64,000 nt of DNA from Streptomyces sp. TSRI0107 (GTDB lineage Bacteria; Actinomycetota; Actinomycetes; Streptomycetales; Streptomycetaceae). The DNA lies in assembly GCF_001905845.1 (NCBI RefSeq), contig NZ_LIVZ01000008.1, positions 124,001 through 188,000 on the forward strand. Reading direction: 5' to 3'. Each line of letters begins with the position of its first letter. Position 1 is the stretch's first letter. The notes beneath the pieces were generated by a model. The model did not search any database. It saw nothing but the letters and a program-made list of their open reading frames with translations, and was not told where the DNA came from. Below, in pieces: positions 35,847 to 43,827 of the stretch. The position numbers were made by a program, and so were the translations under genes.

Positions 35847-37004
35847 GTGGCTGACGCTGCACTGGACGGCGCCCGCAGGGTGCTCATCGCCGCGGACAAG
35901 TTCAAGGGTTCGCTCACGGCCGTGGAGGTCGCCGAGCGGGTGACCGCGGGACTGCGCCGTATCGTCCCGGACGTCCGGGTCGAGGCGCTGCCCGTGGCCG
36001 ACGGCGGCGACGGCACCGTGGCCGCGGCGGTCGCCGCCGGGTTCGAACGCCGGGAGGTCCGGGTCGCGGGCCCGCTCGGCGACGAGGTGACGGCCGCGTA
36101 CGCCCTGCGCGGCGACACCGCGGTCGTGGAGATGGCCGAGGCCAGCGGACTGCAGCGGCTGCCCGCCGGCGTCTTCGCGCCGCTCACCGCCTGCACCCGC
36201 GGCTCCGGCGAGCTGCTGCGGGCCGCGCTGGACGCCGGGGCCCGCACGATCGTGTTCGGCGTCGGCGGGAGCGCGACCACGGACGGCGGCGCGGGCATGC
36301 TGGCGGCGCTCGGCGCGCGCTTCCTGGACGCCGACGGTGAGCCGGTGGCGCCGGGCGGCGGGGGACTGGCCGGGCTCGCCACGGCCGATCTGTCCGGGCT
36401 TGACCCGCGGCTCGCGGAGGTCGAGCTGGTGCTCGCCAGCGACGTCGACAACCCGCTGACCGGGCCGAAGGGCGCCCCCGCGGTGTACGGCCCGCAGAAG
36501 GGTGCCTCCCCGGACGACGTGGCGGCACTGGACGCGGCGCTCGCGCACTTCGCGGAGGTGCTGGCACGGACGCCCGGTGTCGGCCCGCGGGCCGCCGAGT
36601 ACGCCGCCTCGCCGGGCGCGGGCGCGGCCGGGGGCATCGGCTACGGCGTGCTGCTCGTCGGCGCCCGGTTCCGGCCCGGCATCGAGGTCATGCTGGACGT
36701 GCTCGGCTTCGCCCCGGCGCTGGAGCGGGCCGACCTGGTGATCACCGGTGAGGGCTCGCTCGACGAGCAGACCCTGCACGGCAAGGCGCCGGCGGGTGTC
36801 GCCGCCGCCGCGCGGATGGCGGGCAAGGAGGTCGTCGCGGTGTGCGGACGTCTCGCGCTGCCGCCCGAGACGCTGGGCACCGCCGGCATCCGCCGCGCCT
36901 ACCCGCTGACGGACGAGGAGCCGGACGTCGCGAAGTGCATCGTCGACGCCGGCCCGATCCTGGAGCGGGTGGCGGAGCACATCGCCCGCGACTTCCTGAG
37001 CTGA
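35847..37004 (+). CDS. Glycerate kinase (glycerate 2-kinase family)
   Basis: 385 aa, GTG start after AAGGGG. Typical motifs of the GlxK/GarK family: IAADKFKGSLTAVEVAERV, LPVADGGDGT, FGVGGSATTDGGAGMLAALGA, DVDNPLTGPKGAPAVYGPQKGA and DLVITGEGSLDEQTLHGKAP. It phosphorylates D-glycerate, linking glyoxylate/glycerate or photorespiration-like salvage to glycolysis. Glyoxylate is a product of the ethylmalonyl-CoA pathway encoded 2-8 kb downstream, which may explain the location (inference). The gene ends next to the 125-bp repeat array. Confidence 0.92.
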   Translation: MADAALDGARRVLIAADKFKGSLTAVEVAERVTAGLRRIVPDVRVEALPVADGGDGTVAAAVAAGFERREVRVAGPLGDEVTAAYALRGDTAVVEMAEASGLQRLPAGVFAPLTACTRGSGELLRAALDAGARTIVFGVGGSATTDGGAGMLAALGARFLDADGEPVAPGGGGLAGLATADLSGLDPRLAEVELVLASDVDNPLTGPKGAPAVYGPQKGASPDDVAALDAALAHFAEVLARTPGVGPRAAEYAASPGAGAAGGIGYGVLLVGARFRPGIEVMLDVLGFAPALERADLVITGEGSLDEQTLHGKAPAGVAAAARMAGKEVVAVCGRLALPPETLGTAGIRRAYPLTDEEPDVAKCIVDAGPILERVAEHIARDFLS

Positions 37005-37040
37005 CCCGCCCTCCTCGGCGCCGGTCGGGAATCCCAGCCC

Positions 37041-37340
37041 GTCCGGCGCTTGAGGACGAGGCCCGTCCGGAGCCGAAGCGGGGGCCCGGGGTCGGCGACC
37101 CCCGGTCCGGCACCCGCATACACGCCGGGGACGGCCACGGCGCCGGGTTTGGGAAGATCCAGTCCGTCCGGCGCTTGAGGACGAGGCCCGTCCGGGGCCG
37201 AAGCGGGGGCCCGGGGTCGGCGACCCCCGGTCCGGCACCCGCATACACGCCGGGGACGGCCACGGCGCCGGGTTTGGGAAGATCCAGTCCGTCCGGCGCT
37301 TGAGGACGAGGCCCGTCCGGGGCCGAACGGGGGTCTGGGG
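37041..37340. repeat. 125-bp tandem repeat, 2.4 copies, with the GTCCGGCGCTTGAGGACGAG word
   Basis: Units start at 37041, 37166 and 37291 with an exact 125-bp period; the third is partial (~50 bp). The second unit and the first are almost identical. Each begins GTCCGGCGCTTGAGGACGAG, an intergenic word that I remember as common in Streptomyces genomes. Confidence 0.85.
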
Positions 37341-37389
37341 GCGGAGCCCCCGGCGAGGCCCGCACCGATGCCGGGTACGGCACGACAAA

Positions 37390-37420
37390 GGGCCCCGAAC
37401 CAGAACCTGGTCCGGGGCCC
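37390..37420. terminator. Bidirectional hairpin terminator between glycerate kinase and pssA genes
   Basis: GGGCCCCGAACCA pairs with TGGTCCGGGGCCC with one mismatch, around a 5-nt loop. It is preceded by an A-run (AAAG) so that on the minus strand it is followed by CTTT. It lies 14 nt past the pssA stop. Confidence 0.65.
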
Positions 37421-37433
37421 ACTCAGCGGAGCG

Positions 37434-38285
37434 CTACGGCAGCTGCGCCGCCCGCGCCTCCCGCCGGTTGTCGCGGATGTTGTTCACCCGGCGGGCCGTG
37501 GCGAACAGCGGGATCACCGCGCCGAGGACCAGCTGCAGCGCGCAGCCGGCCTGGAGCAGCAGCTGGCCGCCGGGGGCGTCGAAGGCCCAGGCGGCGAGCA
37601 GACCCATCGCGGAGACGATCCAGGCCAGCATCGCCACCGCCAGCGGGCCGCGCGGCTTCGGGTACTCGACCCGGCTGACCATCAGCCACGCCGTGCCGAG
37701 GACCGCCAGCAGCGTCGCCTCGAAGGGCAGCTCCAGCAGCACGATGGAGACCACCGTGAGCGCGCCGAAGGGGCTCGGCATGCCCTGGAACATGCCGTCC
37801 TTCATCGTCACGCAGGAGAATCTCGCGAGCCTGAGCACCACCGCCAGCAGCACGACGATCGCGCCGACCGCCGCCACCCGCTGGTGCGCGTCGTTCGCGA
37901 CCATGCCGTAGACCAGGACGAAGTACGCCGGGGCCAGGCCGAAGCTGATCAGGTCGGAGAGGTTGTCCAGCTCCGCGCCCATCGGCGACGACCGCAGCTT
38001 GCGCGCCACCAGGCCGTCGAACAGGTCGAAGACCGCCGCGCACAGCATCAGGATGACCGCCGTGGCCGCGCTGTGGCGGGCCATGCCGGTCTCCTCGCTG
38101 CCGGTGAGGTGCGGGATCAGGATGCCGGTGGTGGTGAAGTACACCGCCATGAAGCCGCAGGTGGCGTTGCCGAGGGTGAGCGTGTCCGCTATCGACAGGC
38201 GGAGCGAGAGCGGCATCTCCTCCTCGTCGTCCTCGACCGCCTCCGGGACCCAGCCCGGCTGCGCCTCCGGATCAGTCACGGTCAA
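37434..38285 (-). CDS. pssA: CDP-diacylglycerol--serine O-phosphatidyltransferase
   Basis: 283 aa, multi-span membrane protein. The CDP-alcohol phosphotransferase motif is visible as FDGLVARKLRSSPMGAELD followed by NLSD (DG-x2-AR-x7-G-x3-D-x3-D). It condenses CDP-diacylglycerol with serine to phosphatidylserine, the precursor of phosphatidylethanolamine. The gene starts inside the 3' end of the decarboxylase gene (14-nt overlap), so the two enzymes of the pathway are translated from one transcript. A hairpin terminator follows. Confidence 0.93.
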   Translation of the reverse strand: MTVTDPEAQPGWVPEAVEDDEEEMPLSLRLSIADTLTLGNATCGFMAVYFTTTGILIPHLTGSEETGMARHSAATAVILMLCAAVFDLFDGLVARKLRSSPMGAELDNLSDLISFGLAPAYFVLVYGMVANDAHQRVAAVGAIVVLLAVVLRLARFSCVTMKDGMFQGMPSPFGALTVVSIVLLELPFEATLLAVLGTAWLMVSRVEYPKPRGPLAVAMLAWIVSAMGLLAAWAFDAPGGQLLLQAGCALQLVLGAVIPLFATARRVNNIRDNRREARAAQLP

Positions 38286-38928
38286 TGCGAGTCACCCCAG
38301 CCACTGTCTTCTGGCCGACCTCCACCGCGACCTCGACGCCCTCGGGCAGGTACAGGTCGACGCGGGAGCCGAAGCGGATCAGGCCGATCCGCTCGCCCTG
38401 CTCGACCTTGGTGCCCTGCGGGATGTAGGGGACGATACGGCGGGCCACCGCGCCGGCGATCTGGATCATCTCGATGTCGCCCAGCTCGGTGTCGAAGTGC
38501 CACACGACCCGCTCGTTGTTCTCGCTCTCCTTGTTGAAAGCGGGAACGAAGCCACCGGGGACGTGCTCCACGGACGTCACCGTGCCGGCCAGCGGCGCGC
38601 GGTTGACGTGGACGTTGAGCGGGCTCATGAAGATCGCGACGCGGGTGCGCCCGTCCTTCCACGGCATGATGCTCTGCACCACACCGTCGGCGGGCGAGAT
38701 GACCCGGCCCTGGGTGATCTCGCGCTCGGGGTCGCGGAAGAACCACAGCATCCCCGCCGCGAGCGCGGTGGCGGGAACGGCGACGGCCTTGGCCACGCCG
38801 GAGCGGCGGGCCTTGGCCAGGCTGAGTGCTGCGGTGGCGACGGTCGGGAGAAGCCACGGCGATGCTCCGCGCGCGAGGCGTACGCCGGCCCGGCTGTCGC
38901 GAGGTGCAGAGGTTTGGCTGTGGGGCAT
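38272..38928 (-). CDS. psd: Phosphatidylserine decarboxylase
   Basis: 218 aa, ATG 7 nt after GAAGG. It is the short, archaeal/actinobacterial-type enzyme: a membrane-proximal helix (VAVPATALAAGMLWFF), then SPADGVVQSI, FMSPLNVHVNRAP and the processing site RFGSRVDLYLP, where cleavage before the Ser forms the pyruvoyl group. It converts phosphatidylserine to phosphatidylethanolamine. It overlaps pssA and is transcribed with it. Confidence 0.93.
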   Translation of the reverse strand: MPHSQTSAPRDSRAGVRLARGASPWLLPTVATAALSLAKARRSGVAKAVAVPATALAAGMLWFFRDPEREITQGRVISPADGVVQSIMPWKDGRTRVAIFMSPLNVHVNRAPLAGTVTSVEHVPGGFVPAFNKESENNERVVWHFDTELGDIEMIQIAGAVARRIVPYIPQGTKVEQGERIGLIRFGSRVDLYLPEGVEVAVEVGQKTVAGVTRIDRD

Positions 38929-39052
38929 GGATGACCTTCGTAGCGGATGATGCCGCGCTTCTGACGGGGGACGGCGGCTTTCCGGCGATCGTAGCGGCTA
39001 ACCGCCACAACTGGGTAAGTCAGGAAGCCGAGTCGGCGGCCGAAGAGTGCCT

Positions 39053-39089
39053 ACGGGGTGTGATCTTCTTCTCGAAGAAAACACCCCGT
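39053..39089. terminator. Long hairpin between the acyl-CoA dehydrogenase and psd genes
   Basis: The outer stem ACGGGGTGT / ACACCCCGT is perfect (9 bp) and an inner TTCTTC / GAAGAA stem closes on TC. It lies just past the stop codon of the minus-strand acyl-CoA dehydrogenase gene, separating it from psd. No long T-run is present. Confidence 0.55.
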
Positions 39090-39099
39090 CTCCGGACAA

Positions 39100-40305
39100 T
39101 CAGCCCTGGAACCGATACTCTTCGAGCAGCCTGCGTCCGATGATCATTTTCTGGATCTCGGCGGTACCTTCACCGATGAGCAGCATCGGTGCCTCGCGGT
39201 AGAGGCGCTCGATCTCGTACTCCTTGGAGAAGCCGTAGCCGCCGTGGATCCGGAAGGCATCTTCCACGACCTCCTTGCAGTACTCGGAGGCGAGGTACTT
39301 CGCCATGCCTGCTTCGAGGTCGTTTCGCTCCCCGGAGTCCTTTTTGCGCGCTGCGTTCACCATCATGGCATGAGCGGCCTCCACCTTGGTAGCCATCTCC
39401 GCCAGCTTGAACTGGATGGCCTGGTGCTGGGCGATCGGCTTGCCGAAAGTGTGACGCTGCTGGGCGTACCGGACACCGAGTTCGAACGCACGCTGCGCGA
39501 CGCCGCAACCACGGGCCGCGACATTGACGCGGCCGACCTCGACGCCGTCCATCATCTGGTAAAAACCTCGTCCGGTGACCCCGCCGAGCACCCGGTCGGC
39601 GGGAATCCGCAGGCCGTCCATGATGAGCTCGGTGGTGTCGACCCCCTTGTAGCCCATCTTGTCGATCTTGCCCGGGATGGTGAGGCCGGGGCGGACCTCG
39701 CCGAAGCCGGGCTCCTTCTCGACCAGGAAGGTGGTCATGGACTTGTGCGGCGCGGTGCCCTCGGGGTGTCCTTCGTCACTTCGCACCAGCACGGCCACCA
39801 GGGACGACGTGCCGCCGTTCGTCAGCCACATCTTCTGGCCGTTGAGGACGTACTCGTCGCCGTCCTTGACCGCCTTGGACGTGATGGCCGACACATCGGA
39901 GCCCAGGGCGGGCTCGGACATCGAGAAGGCGCCGCGGATGTCGCCGGCCGCCATCCTCGGCAGGAAGTGGTCCTTCTGCTCCTGCGTGCCGTGCTGCTTG
40001 AGCATGTACGCCACGATGAAGTGCGTGTTGATGATGCCGGAGACCGACATCCAGCCGCGGGCGATCTCCTCGACGCAGAGGGCGTACGTCAGGAGGGACT
40101 CGCCCAGACCGCCGTACTCCTCGGGGATCATCAGGCCGAAGAGGCCCAGTTCCTTCAGGCCGTCCACGATCTGCTGCGGGTACTCGTCGCGGTGCTCCAG
40201 CTCGGTCGCGACCGGGATGATCTCCTTGTCCACGAAGTCGCGGACGGTGGCGAGGATCTCCTGCTGGACGTCGGTCAGACCGGCGGTCTGGGCGAGACGG
40301 GCCAT
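39100..40305 (-). CDS. mcd: Acyl-CoA dehydrogenase, probable (2S)-methylsuccinyl-CoA dehydrogenase
   Basis: 401 aa, ATG with GGAGAAGTAGAG upstream. Acyl-CoA dehydrogenase signatures: FSMSEPALGSDVSAI, WLTNGG, GRGFYQMMDGVEVGRVNVAARG, HGGYGFSKEYEIERLYREA with GEGTAEIQKMIIGRRL. It is the last gene of the ethylmalonyl-CoA block, so the natural reading is oxidation of methylsuccinyl-CoA to mesaconyl-CoA with electrons to electron-transfer flavoprotein. Function is inferred from context, since the family has many substrates. A gap of only 2 nt separates it from the MaoC gene upstream in the operon. Confidence 0.85.
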   Translation of the reverse strand: MARLAQTAGLTDVQQEILATVRDFVDKEIIPVATELEHRDEYPQQIVDGLKELGLFGLMIPEEYGGLGESLLTYALCVEEIARGWMSVSGIINTHFIVAYMLKQHGTQEQKDHFLPRMAAGDIRGAFSMSEPALGSDVSAITSKAVKDGDEYVLNGQKMWLTNGGTSSLVAVLVRSDEGHPEGTAPHKSMTTFLVEKEPGFGEVRPGLTIPGKIDKMGYKGVDTTELIMDGLRIPADRVLGGVTGRGFYQMMDGVEVGRVNVAARGCGVAQRAFELGVRYAQQRHTFGKPIAQHQAIQFKLAEMATKVEAAHAMMVNAARKKDSGERNDLEAGMAKYLASEYCKEVVEDAFRIHGGYGFSKEYEIERLYREAPMLLIGEGTAEIQKMIIGRRLLEEYRFQG

Positions 40306-40307
40306 CT

Positions 40308-40820
40308 CTACTTCTCCTGCTGCTTCAGCTCCGGGCGGCCCGGCTGCTCGCCGCCGCGCTCCTTGATGTACGTCTCGGTGGGCACCATCACCTTGCGGCG
40401 GAAGACGCAGACCAGGGTGCCGTCCTGCTTGTAGCCCTTGGTCTCGACGTAGACGATGCCACGGTCGTTCTTCGACTTCGACGGCCACTTGTCGAGCACG
40501 GTCGTCTCGCCGTAGATCGTGTCGCCGTGGAAGGTCGGCGCCACGTGCTTGAGCGACTCGATCTCCAGGTTGGCGATCGCCTTGCCGGAGATGTCCGGCA
40601 CGCTCATGCCGAGCAGCAGCGAGTAGATGTAGTTCCCGACGACGACGTTCTTGCCGAAGTCCGTCGTCTTCTCCGCATAGTTCGTGTCCATGTGGAGCGG
40701 GTGGTGGTTCATGGTGAGGAGACAGAACAGGTGGTCGTCGTACTCGGTGACCGTCTTGCCCGGCCAGTGCTTGTACGTCGCCCCGACCTCGAACTCCTCG
40801 TAGGTGCGTCCGAACTGCAT
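40308..40820 (-). CDS. mch: MaoC-family hydratase, probable mesaconyl-CoA hydratase
   Basis: 170 aa, ATG 10 nt after GGAGG. A single hot-dog domain with YKHWPGKTVTEYDDHLFCLLTMNHHPLHMDTNYAEKT, the catalytic-type Asp/His region, and GNYIYSLLLGMSVPDISGKAIANLEIESLKHVAPTFHGDTIYGETTVL. It is expected to hydrate mesaconyl-CoA to beta-methylmalyl-CoA. Known bacterial Mch proteins are often longer with two domains; this is the short form. Both neighbours belong to the pathway (stop of the lyase gene is 5 nt upstream). Confidence 0.82.
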   Translation of the reverse strand: MQFGRTYEEFEVGATYKHWPGKTVTEYDDHLFCLLTMNHHPLHMDTNYAEKTTDFGKNVVVGNYIYSLLLGMSVPDISGKAIANLEIESLKHVAPTFHGDTIYGETTVLDKWPSKSKNDRGIVYVETKGYKQDGTLVCVFRRKVMVPTETYIKERGGEQPGRPELKQQEK

Positions 40821-40825
40821 CGCCG

Positions 40826-41785
40826 TCACGCCTCCGGGATCTCGAACTTGCTGGTGCGCTGCATGCCGGCGGCGCGTCCCTTGCCGGAGATGACCAGGGC
40901 CATCTTGCGGCTGGCCTCGTCGATCATCTCGTCGCCGAGCATCGCGGAGCCCTTCTTGCCGCCCGCCTCGGACGTGTAGTAGTCGTACGCGTCCAGGATC
41001 AGCTCGGCGTGGTCGAAGTCCTCCTGCGACGGCGAGAAGATCTCGTTGGACGCCTCGACCTGGCCCGGGTGCAGCACCCACTTGCCGTCGAAGCCGAGCG
41101 CGGCGGCGCGCTGCGCGACCTCGCGGTAGCCCTCGACGTTGCGGATCTGCAGGTAGGGGCCGTCGATCGCCTGGAGGTTGTTGGCGCGGGCGGCCATCAG
41201 GATCTTCATCAGGATGTAGTGGTAGGCGTCCGCCGGGTAGCCGGGCGGCTGCTCGCCCACGACCAGCGACTTCATGTTGATCGACGCCATGAAGTCGGCC
41301 GGGCCGAAGATGATCGTCTCGACGCGCTGCGAGGCCTGCGCGATCTCGTTGACGTTGTTCAGGCCCTGCGCGTTCTCGATCTGCGCCTCGATGCCGATCT
41401 TGCCGACCTCGAAGCCCATCGTCTTCTCGATCTGCGTCAGCAGCAGGTCCAGCGCGACGATCTGCTGGGCGTCCTGGACCTTCGGCAGCATGATGCAGTC
41501 GAGGTTCTGGCCGGCGCCCTCGACGACCGTGACGACGTCACGGTACGTCCACTCGGTCGTCCAGTCGTTGACGCGCACCACGCGTGTCTTGCCGGTCCAG
41601 TCGCCCTCGTTCAGGAACTTCACGATGGTGTGCCGCGCCTCGGGCTTGGCGAGCGGCGCGCACGCGTCCTCCAGGTCGAGGAAGACCTGGTCCGCCGGGA
41701 GGCCCTGCGCCTTCTCCAGGAAGCGCGGGTTGCTTCCCGGCACCGCCAGGCAGGAACGGCGGGGACGCAGACGGTTGACGGTCAT
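40826..41785 (-). CDS. mcl1: HpcH/HpaI/CitE-type lyase, probable L-malyl-CoA/beta-methylmalyl-CoA lyase
   Basis: 319 aa. LRPRRSCLAVPGSNPRFLEKAQGLPADQVFLDLEDACAP is the CitE-family opening; Glu and Asp metal ligands are in GIEAQIENAQGLNNV and IIFGPADFMASINM. The end LHPGQVEASNEIFSPSQ completes the barrel. It cleaves beta-methylmalyl-CoA to propionyl-CoA and glyoxylate. Its GTG start overlaps the mutase stop codon by 4 nt, so translation is coupled. Confidence 0.86.
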   Translation of the reverse strand: MTVNRLRPRRSCLAVPGSNPRFLEKAQGLPADQVFLDLEDACAPLAKPEARHTIVKFLNEGDWTGKTRVVRVNDWTTEWTYRDVVTVVEGAGQNLDCIMLPKVQDAQQIVALDLLLTQIEKTMGFEVGKIGIEAQIENAQGLNNVNEIAQASQRVETIIFGPADFMASINMKSLVVGEQPPGYPADAYHYILMKILMAARANNLQAIDGPYLQIRNVEGYREVAQRAAALGFDGKWVLHPGQVEASNEIFSPSQEDFDHAELILDAYDYYTSEAGGKKGSAMLGDEMIDEASRKMALVISGKGRAAGMQRTSKFEIPEA

Positions 41786-43809
41786 GCGGGGACCTCCAGG
41801 GGGTCGAGCTTGTTCGCTTTCCGGATCTCGTCGACGATGCGGCCGATGATCCCGGTGATGTCGAAGTCCTTCGGGGTGAAGACCGCGGCGACTCCGGCGG
41901 CACGCAGCTGTTCGGCGTCACCGTTCGGGATGATGCCACCTGCGATCACGGGTATATCTGTGGCACCGGCCACACGGAGCCGGTCCAGCACGTCCGGCAC
42001 CAGCTGCGCGTGGGACCCGGAGAGGATCGACAGGCCGACCGCGTGCACGTCCTCGGCGAGGGCGGCGTCCACGATCTGCTCCGGCGTGAGCCGGATGCCC
42101 TGGTAGACCACCTCGAAGCCCGCGTCACGGGCCCGCACCGCGATCTGCTCGGCGCCGTTGGAGTGGCCGTCCAGGCCCGGCTTGCCGACCAGGAAGCGCA
42201 GCTTGCCGACGCCCATCTCCTGGGCGGTCAGCTCCACGTTGCGGCGCACCTCGGCCAGCTTGGAGCCCTCCTCGGCGGGGATGGCCACCGGCGCCGACGA
42301 CACGCCCGTGGGCGCCCGGAACTCGCCGAACACCTCGCGCAGGGCCCCGGCCCACTCGCCGGTCGTGACGCCGGCGCGGGCGCACTCCAGGGTGGCCTCC
42401 ATGAGGTTGTCGGTGCCCTTCGCGGCCTCCTTCAGCCGCTCCAGCGCCTTGCAGGGGCGCGGGTGGTTGAACGGCGGCTGGTACCGCGTGTCCCGCCAGT
42501 GCTGCAGGGACGCGATGACGCGGGCCTCGACGGCCGGGTCGACCGTCTGGATCGCCGTGTCGAGGTCGGCGGTCAGCGGGTTCGGCTCGGTCGACTCGAA
42601 GGCGTTGACGCCGACGATCTTCTCCTGGCCGGACTCGATCCGCGCGCGCCGCTCGGCGTGCGAGGAGACGAGCTGCGACTTGAGGTAGCCGGACTCGACG
42701 GCGGCCATCGCGCCGCCCATCTCCTGGATGCGGTCGATCTCCGCGAGGGAGGCGGCGACCAGCTCCTCCACCTTCGCCTCGATCACCTTCGAGCCCTCGA
42801 AGATGTCCTCGTACTCCAGCAGGTCGCTCTCGTAGGCGAGCACCTGCTGGATGCGCAGCGACCACTGCTGGTCCCAGGGGCGGGGCAGGCCCAGCGCCTC
42901 GTTCCAGGCGGGGAGCTGGACGGCGCGGGCGCGGGCGTCCTTGGACAGCGTCACCGCCAGCATCTCCAGCACGATGCGCTGGACGTTGTTCTCCGGCTGC
43001 GCCTCGGTCAGGCCGAGGGAGTTGACCTGGACGCCGTAGCGGAAGCGGCGCTGCTTGGGGTTCTCGATGCCGTACCGCTCACGTGTGATCTTGTCCCAGA
43101 TGCGGCCGAACGCCCGCATCTTGCACATCTCCTCGATGAAGCGGACACCCGCGTTGACGAAGAAGGAGATGCGCGCGACGACGTCGCCCATGCGCTCCTG
43201 CGGCACCTGGCCGGAGTCGCGCACCGCGTCCAGGACGGCGATCGCGGTGGACATCGCGTACGCGATCTCCTGCACCGGTGTGGCGCCCGCCTCCTGCAGG
43301 TGGTAGCTGCAGATGTTGATCGGGTTCCACTTCGGCATGTGGGACACCGTGTACGCGATCATGTCCGTCGTCAGGCGGAGCGAGGGCCCCGGCGGGAAGA
43401 CGTGCGTCCCCCGGGACAGGTACTCCTTGACGATGTCGTTCTGGGTCGTGCCCTGGAGCTTGGTGATGTCCGCGCCCTGCTCCTCCGCGACGACCTGGTA
43501 GAGCGCCAGCAGCCACATGGCCGTGGCGTTGATGGTCATCGAGGTGTTCATCTGCTCCAGGGGGATGTCCTGGAACAGCCGGCGCATGTCACCGAGGTGC
43601 GCGACCGGAACCCCGACCCGGCCGACCTCGCCGCGGGCGAGGATGTGGTCGGAGTCGTAGCCGGTCTGGGTCGGCAGGTCGAACGCCACCGACAGGCCGG
43701 TCTGGCCCTTGGCGAGGTTGCGCCGGTACAGCTCGTTGGACGCCTCGGCCGTGGAGTGACCGGCGTACGTGCGCATGAGCCACGGCCGGTCCTTCTGACG
43801 CTCAGTCAT
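41782..43809 (-). CDS. ecm: Ethylmalonyl-CoA mutase (MeaA-type), B12-dependent
   Basis: 675 aa, single-chain mutase with N-terminal TIM-barrel domain (TAEASNELYRRNLAKGQTGLSVAFDLPTQTGYDSDH; TTDMIAY; NICSYHLQEAGATPVQEIAYAM) and C-terminal cobalamin domain with GLDGHSNGAEQ (Asp-x-His-xx-Gly). The length and single-chain form match MeaA/Ecm rather than the two-subunit methylmalonyl-CoA mutase. It interconverts ethylmalonyl-CoA and methylsuccinyl-CoA. It lies directly after ccr (18-nt gap) and overlaps the lyase gene. Confidence 0.92.
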   Translation of the reverse strand: MTERQKDRPWLMRTYAGHSTAEASNELYRRNLAKGQTGLSVAFDLPTQTGYDSDHILARGEVGRVGVPVAHLGDMRRLFQDIPLEQMNTSMTINATAMWLLALYQVVAEEQGADITKLQGTTQNDIVKEYLSRGTHVFPPGPSLRLTTDMIAYTVSHMPKWNPINICSYHLQEAGATPVQEIAYAMSTAIAVLDAVRDSGQVPQERMGDVVARISFFVNAGVRFIEEMCKMRAFGRIWDKITRERYGIENPKQRRFRYGVQVNSLGLTEAQPENNVQRIVLEMLAVTLSKDARARAVQLPAWNEALGLPRPWDQQWSLRIQQVLAYESDLLEYEDIFEGSKVIEAKVEELVAASLAEIDRIQEMGGAMAAVESGYLKSQLVSSHAERRARIESGQEKIVGVNAFESTEPNPLTADLDTAIQTVDPAVEARVIASLQHWRDTRYQPPFNHPRPCKALERLKEAAKGTDNLMEATLECARAGVTTGEWAGALREVFGEFRAPTGVSSAPVAIPAEEGSKLAEVRRNVELTAQEMGVGKLRFLVGKPGLDGHSNGAEQIAVRARDAGFEVVYQGIRLTPEQIVDAALAEDVHAVGLSILSGSHAQLVPDVLDRLRVAGATDIPVIAGGIIPNGDAEQLRAAGVAAVFTPKDFDITGIIGRIVDEIRKANKLDPLEVPA

Positions 43810-43827
43810 CTATGACCTCGGGTGTCC

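Larger units (their letters stand above)
37005..37433. other. 429-bp intergenic region holding the 125-bp tandem repeat and a terminator
   Basis: This region separates the convergent glycerate kinase and pssA genes. It contains the repeat array (37041-37340), a G/C-rich stem GGGGGTCTGGGGGCGGAGCCCCC-like stretch near 37329-37351, and a strong hairpin (37390-37420). The long reading frames that cross it on both strands are repeats of one short peptide pattern and are not genes. Confidence 0.7.

Noticed and set aside
35697..37388. Long minus-strand reading frame of 563 codons antisense to glycerate kinase and across the 125-bp repeats
   Set aside because: Its first third is the same peptide repeated through the tandem DNA repeat, and the rest is antisense to a well-supported enzyme gene.
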